The translations under genes were made by a program, and so were the position numbers. A stretch of DNA of 5,693 nt from DASPKM01 sp036402175 (GTDB lineage Bacteria; Bacteroidota; Bacteroidia; Chitinophagales; Chitinophagaceae), in contig DASWTK010000031.1 of NCBI GenBank assembly GCA_036402175.1, positions 1 through 5,693 on the forward strand, written 5' to 3'. The notes beneath the pieces were generated by a model. That model was given only the letters and a program-made list of their open reading frames with translations. It was not told the origin of the DNA and searched no databases. Of the stretch, positions 5,643-5,693 are shown one piece after another; positions within the stretch are counted from its first letter, which is position 1; the number at the start of each line of letters is the position of its first letter.

Positions 5643-5693
5643 TTATTTAAAATCCTCTCTTTTCCACCGAAGTTCCCGATCTGCCATCCGCGC
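5643..5693 (-). other. Possible 3' end of a convergent gene (unresolved)
   Basis: On the minus strand all three frames are open from the window edge and stop within or just after this stretch. One reads ARMADRELRWKREDFK and ends with TAA at 5643-5645; the other two are equally plausible by eye. The stretch is too short to recognise a family. A gene converging on dnaK would fit the two-way terminator, but this is only a possibility. Confidence 0.2.

Overview
The window looks like chromosomal housekeeping DNA from a member of the Bacteroidetes, probably near the Chitinophagaceae (the family-level guess is from recollection of similar proteins, not a search). Evidence for this: Bacteroidetes-type -7 boxes (TAnnTTTG) lie 11 to 18 nt upstream of four of the five gene starts, Shine-Dalgarno sequences are weak or absent, the DnaK ends in EFEEVK after a Gly/Gln-rich tail, and AT-rich heptamer repeats sit between genes.

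Layout. 2-1774 (minus): complete argS, arginyl-tRNA synthetase. 1775-1868: a short divergent promoter region with octamer repeats and an inverted repeat. 1869-2363 (plus): a GtrA-family four-helix membrane protein. 2364-2783 (minus): a VOC (glyoxalase/bleomycin-resistance fold) protein whose stop codon abuts that of the GtrA gene in a shared TGATCA. 2784-2888: divergent promoter region. 2889-3329 (plus): a short AraC-type DNA-binding protein, probably the regulator of the VOC gene. 3330-3550: 221 bp without a recognisable gene. 3551-5473 (plus): complete dnaK (Hsp70), followed by a strong hairpin terminator at 5478-5518. 5520-5641: two heptamer arrays in inverted orientation, seven units each. 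5642-5693: unassigned; all three minus-strand frames are open as far as the window edge, so the 3' end of a convergent gene is possible but not identified.

The genes do not form one operon. argS and dnaK are single housekeeping genes. The VOC and AraC genes form a divergent pair, an arrangement that usually means local regulation. The GtrA gene stands alone, without the glycosyltransferase partner often found beside this family. I see no sign of a novel multi-gene system. The least ordinary features are the non-coding repeats: the inverted heptamer arrays after dnaK and the octamers inside the argS/gtrA promoter region.
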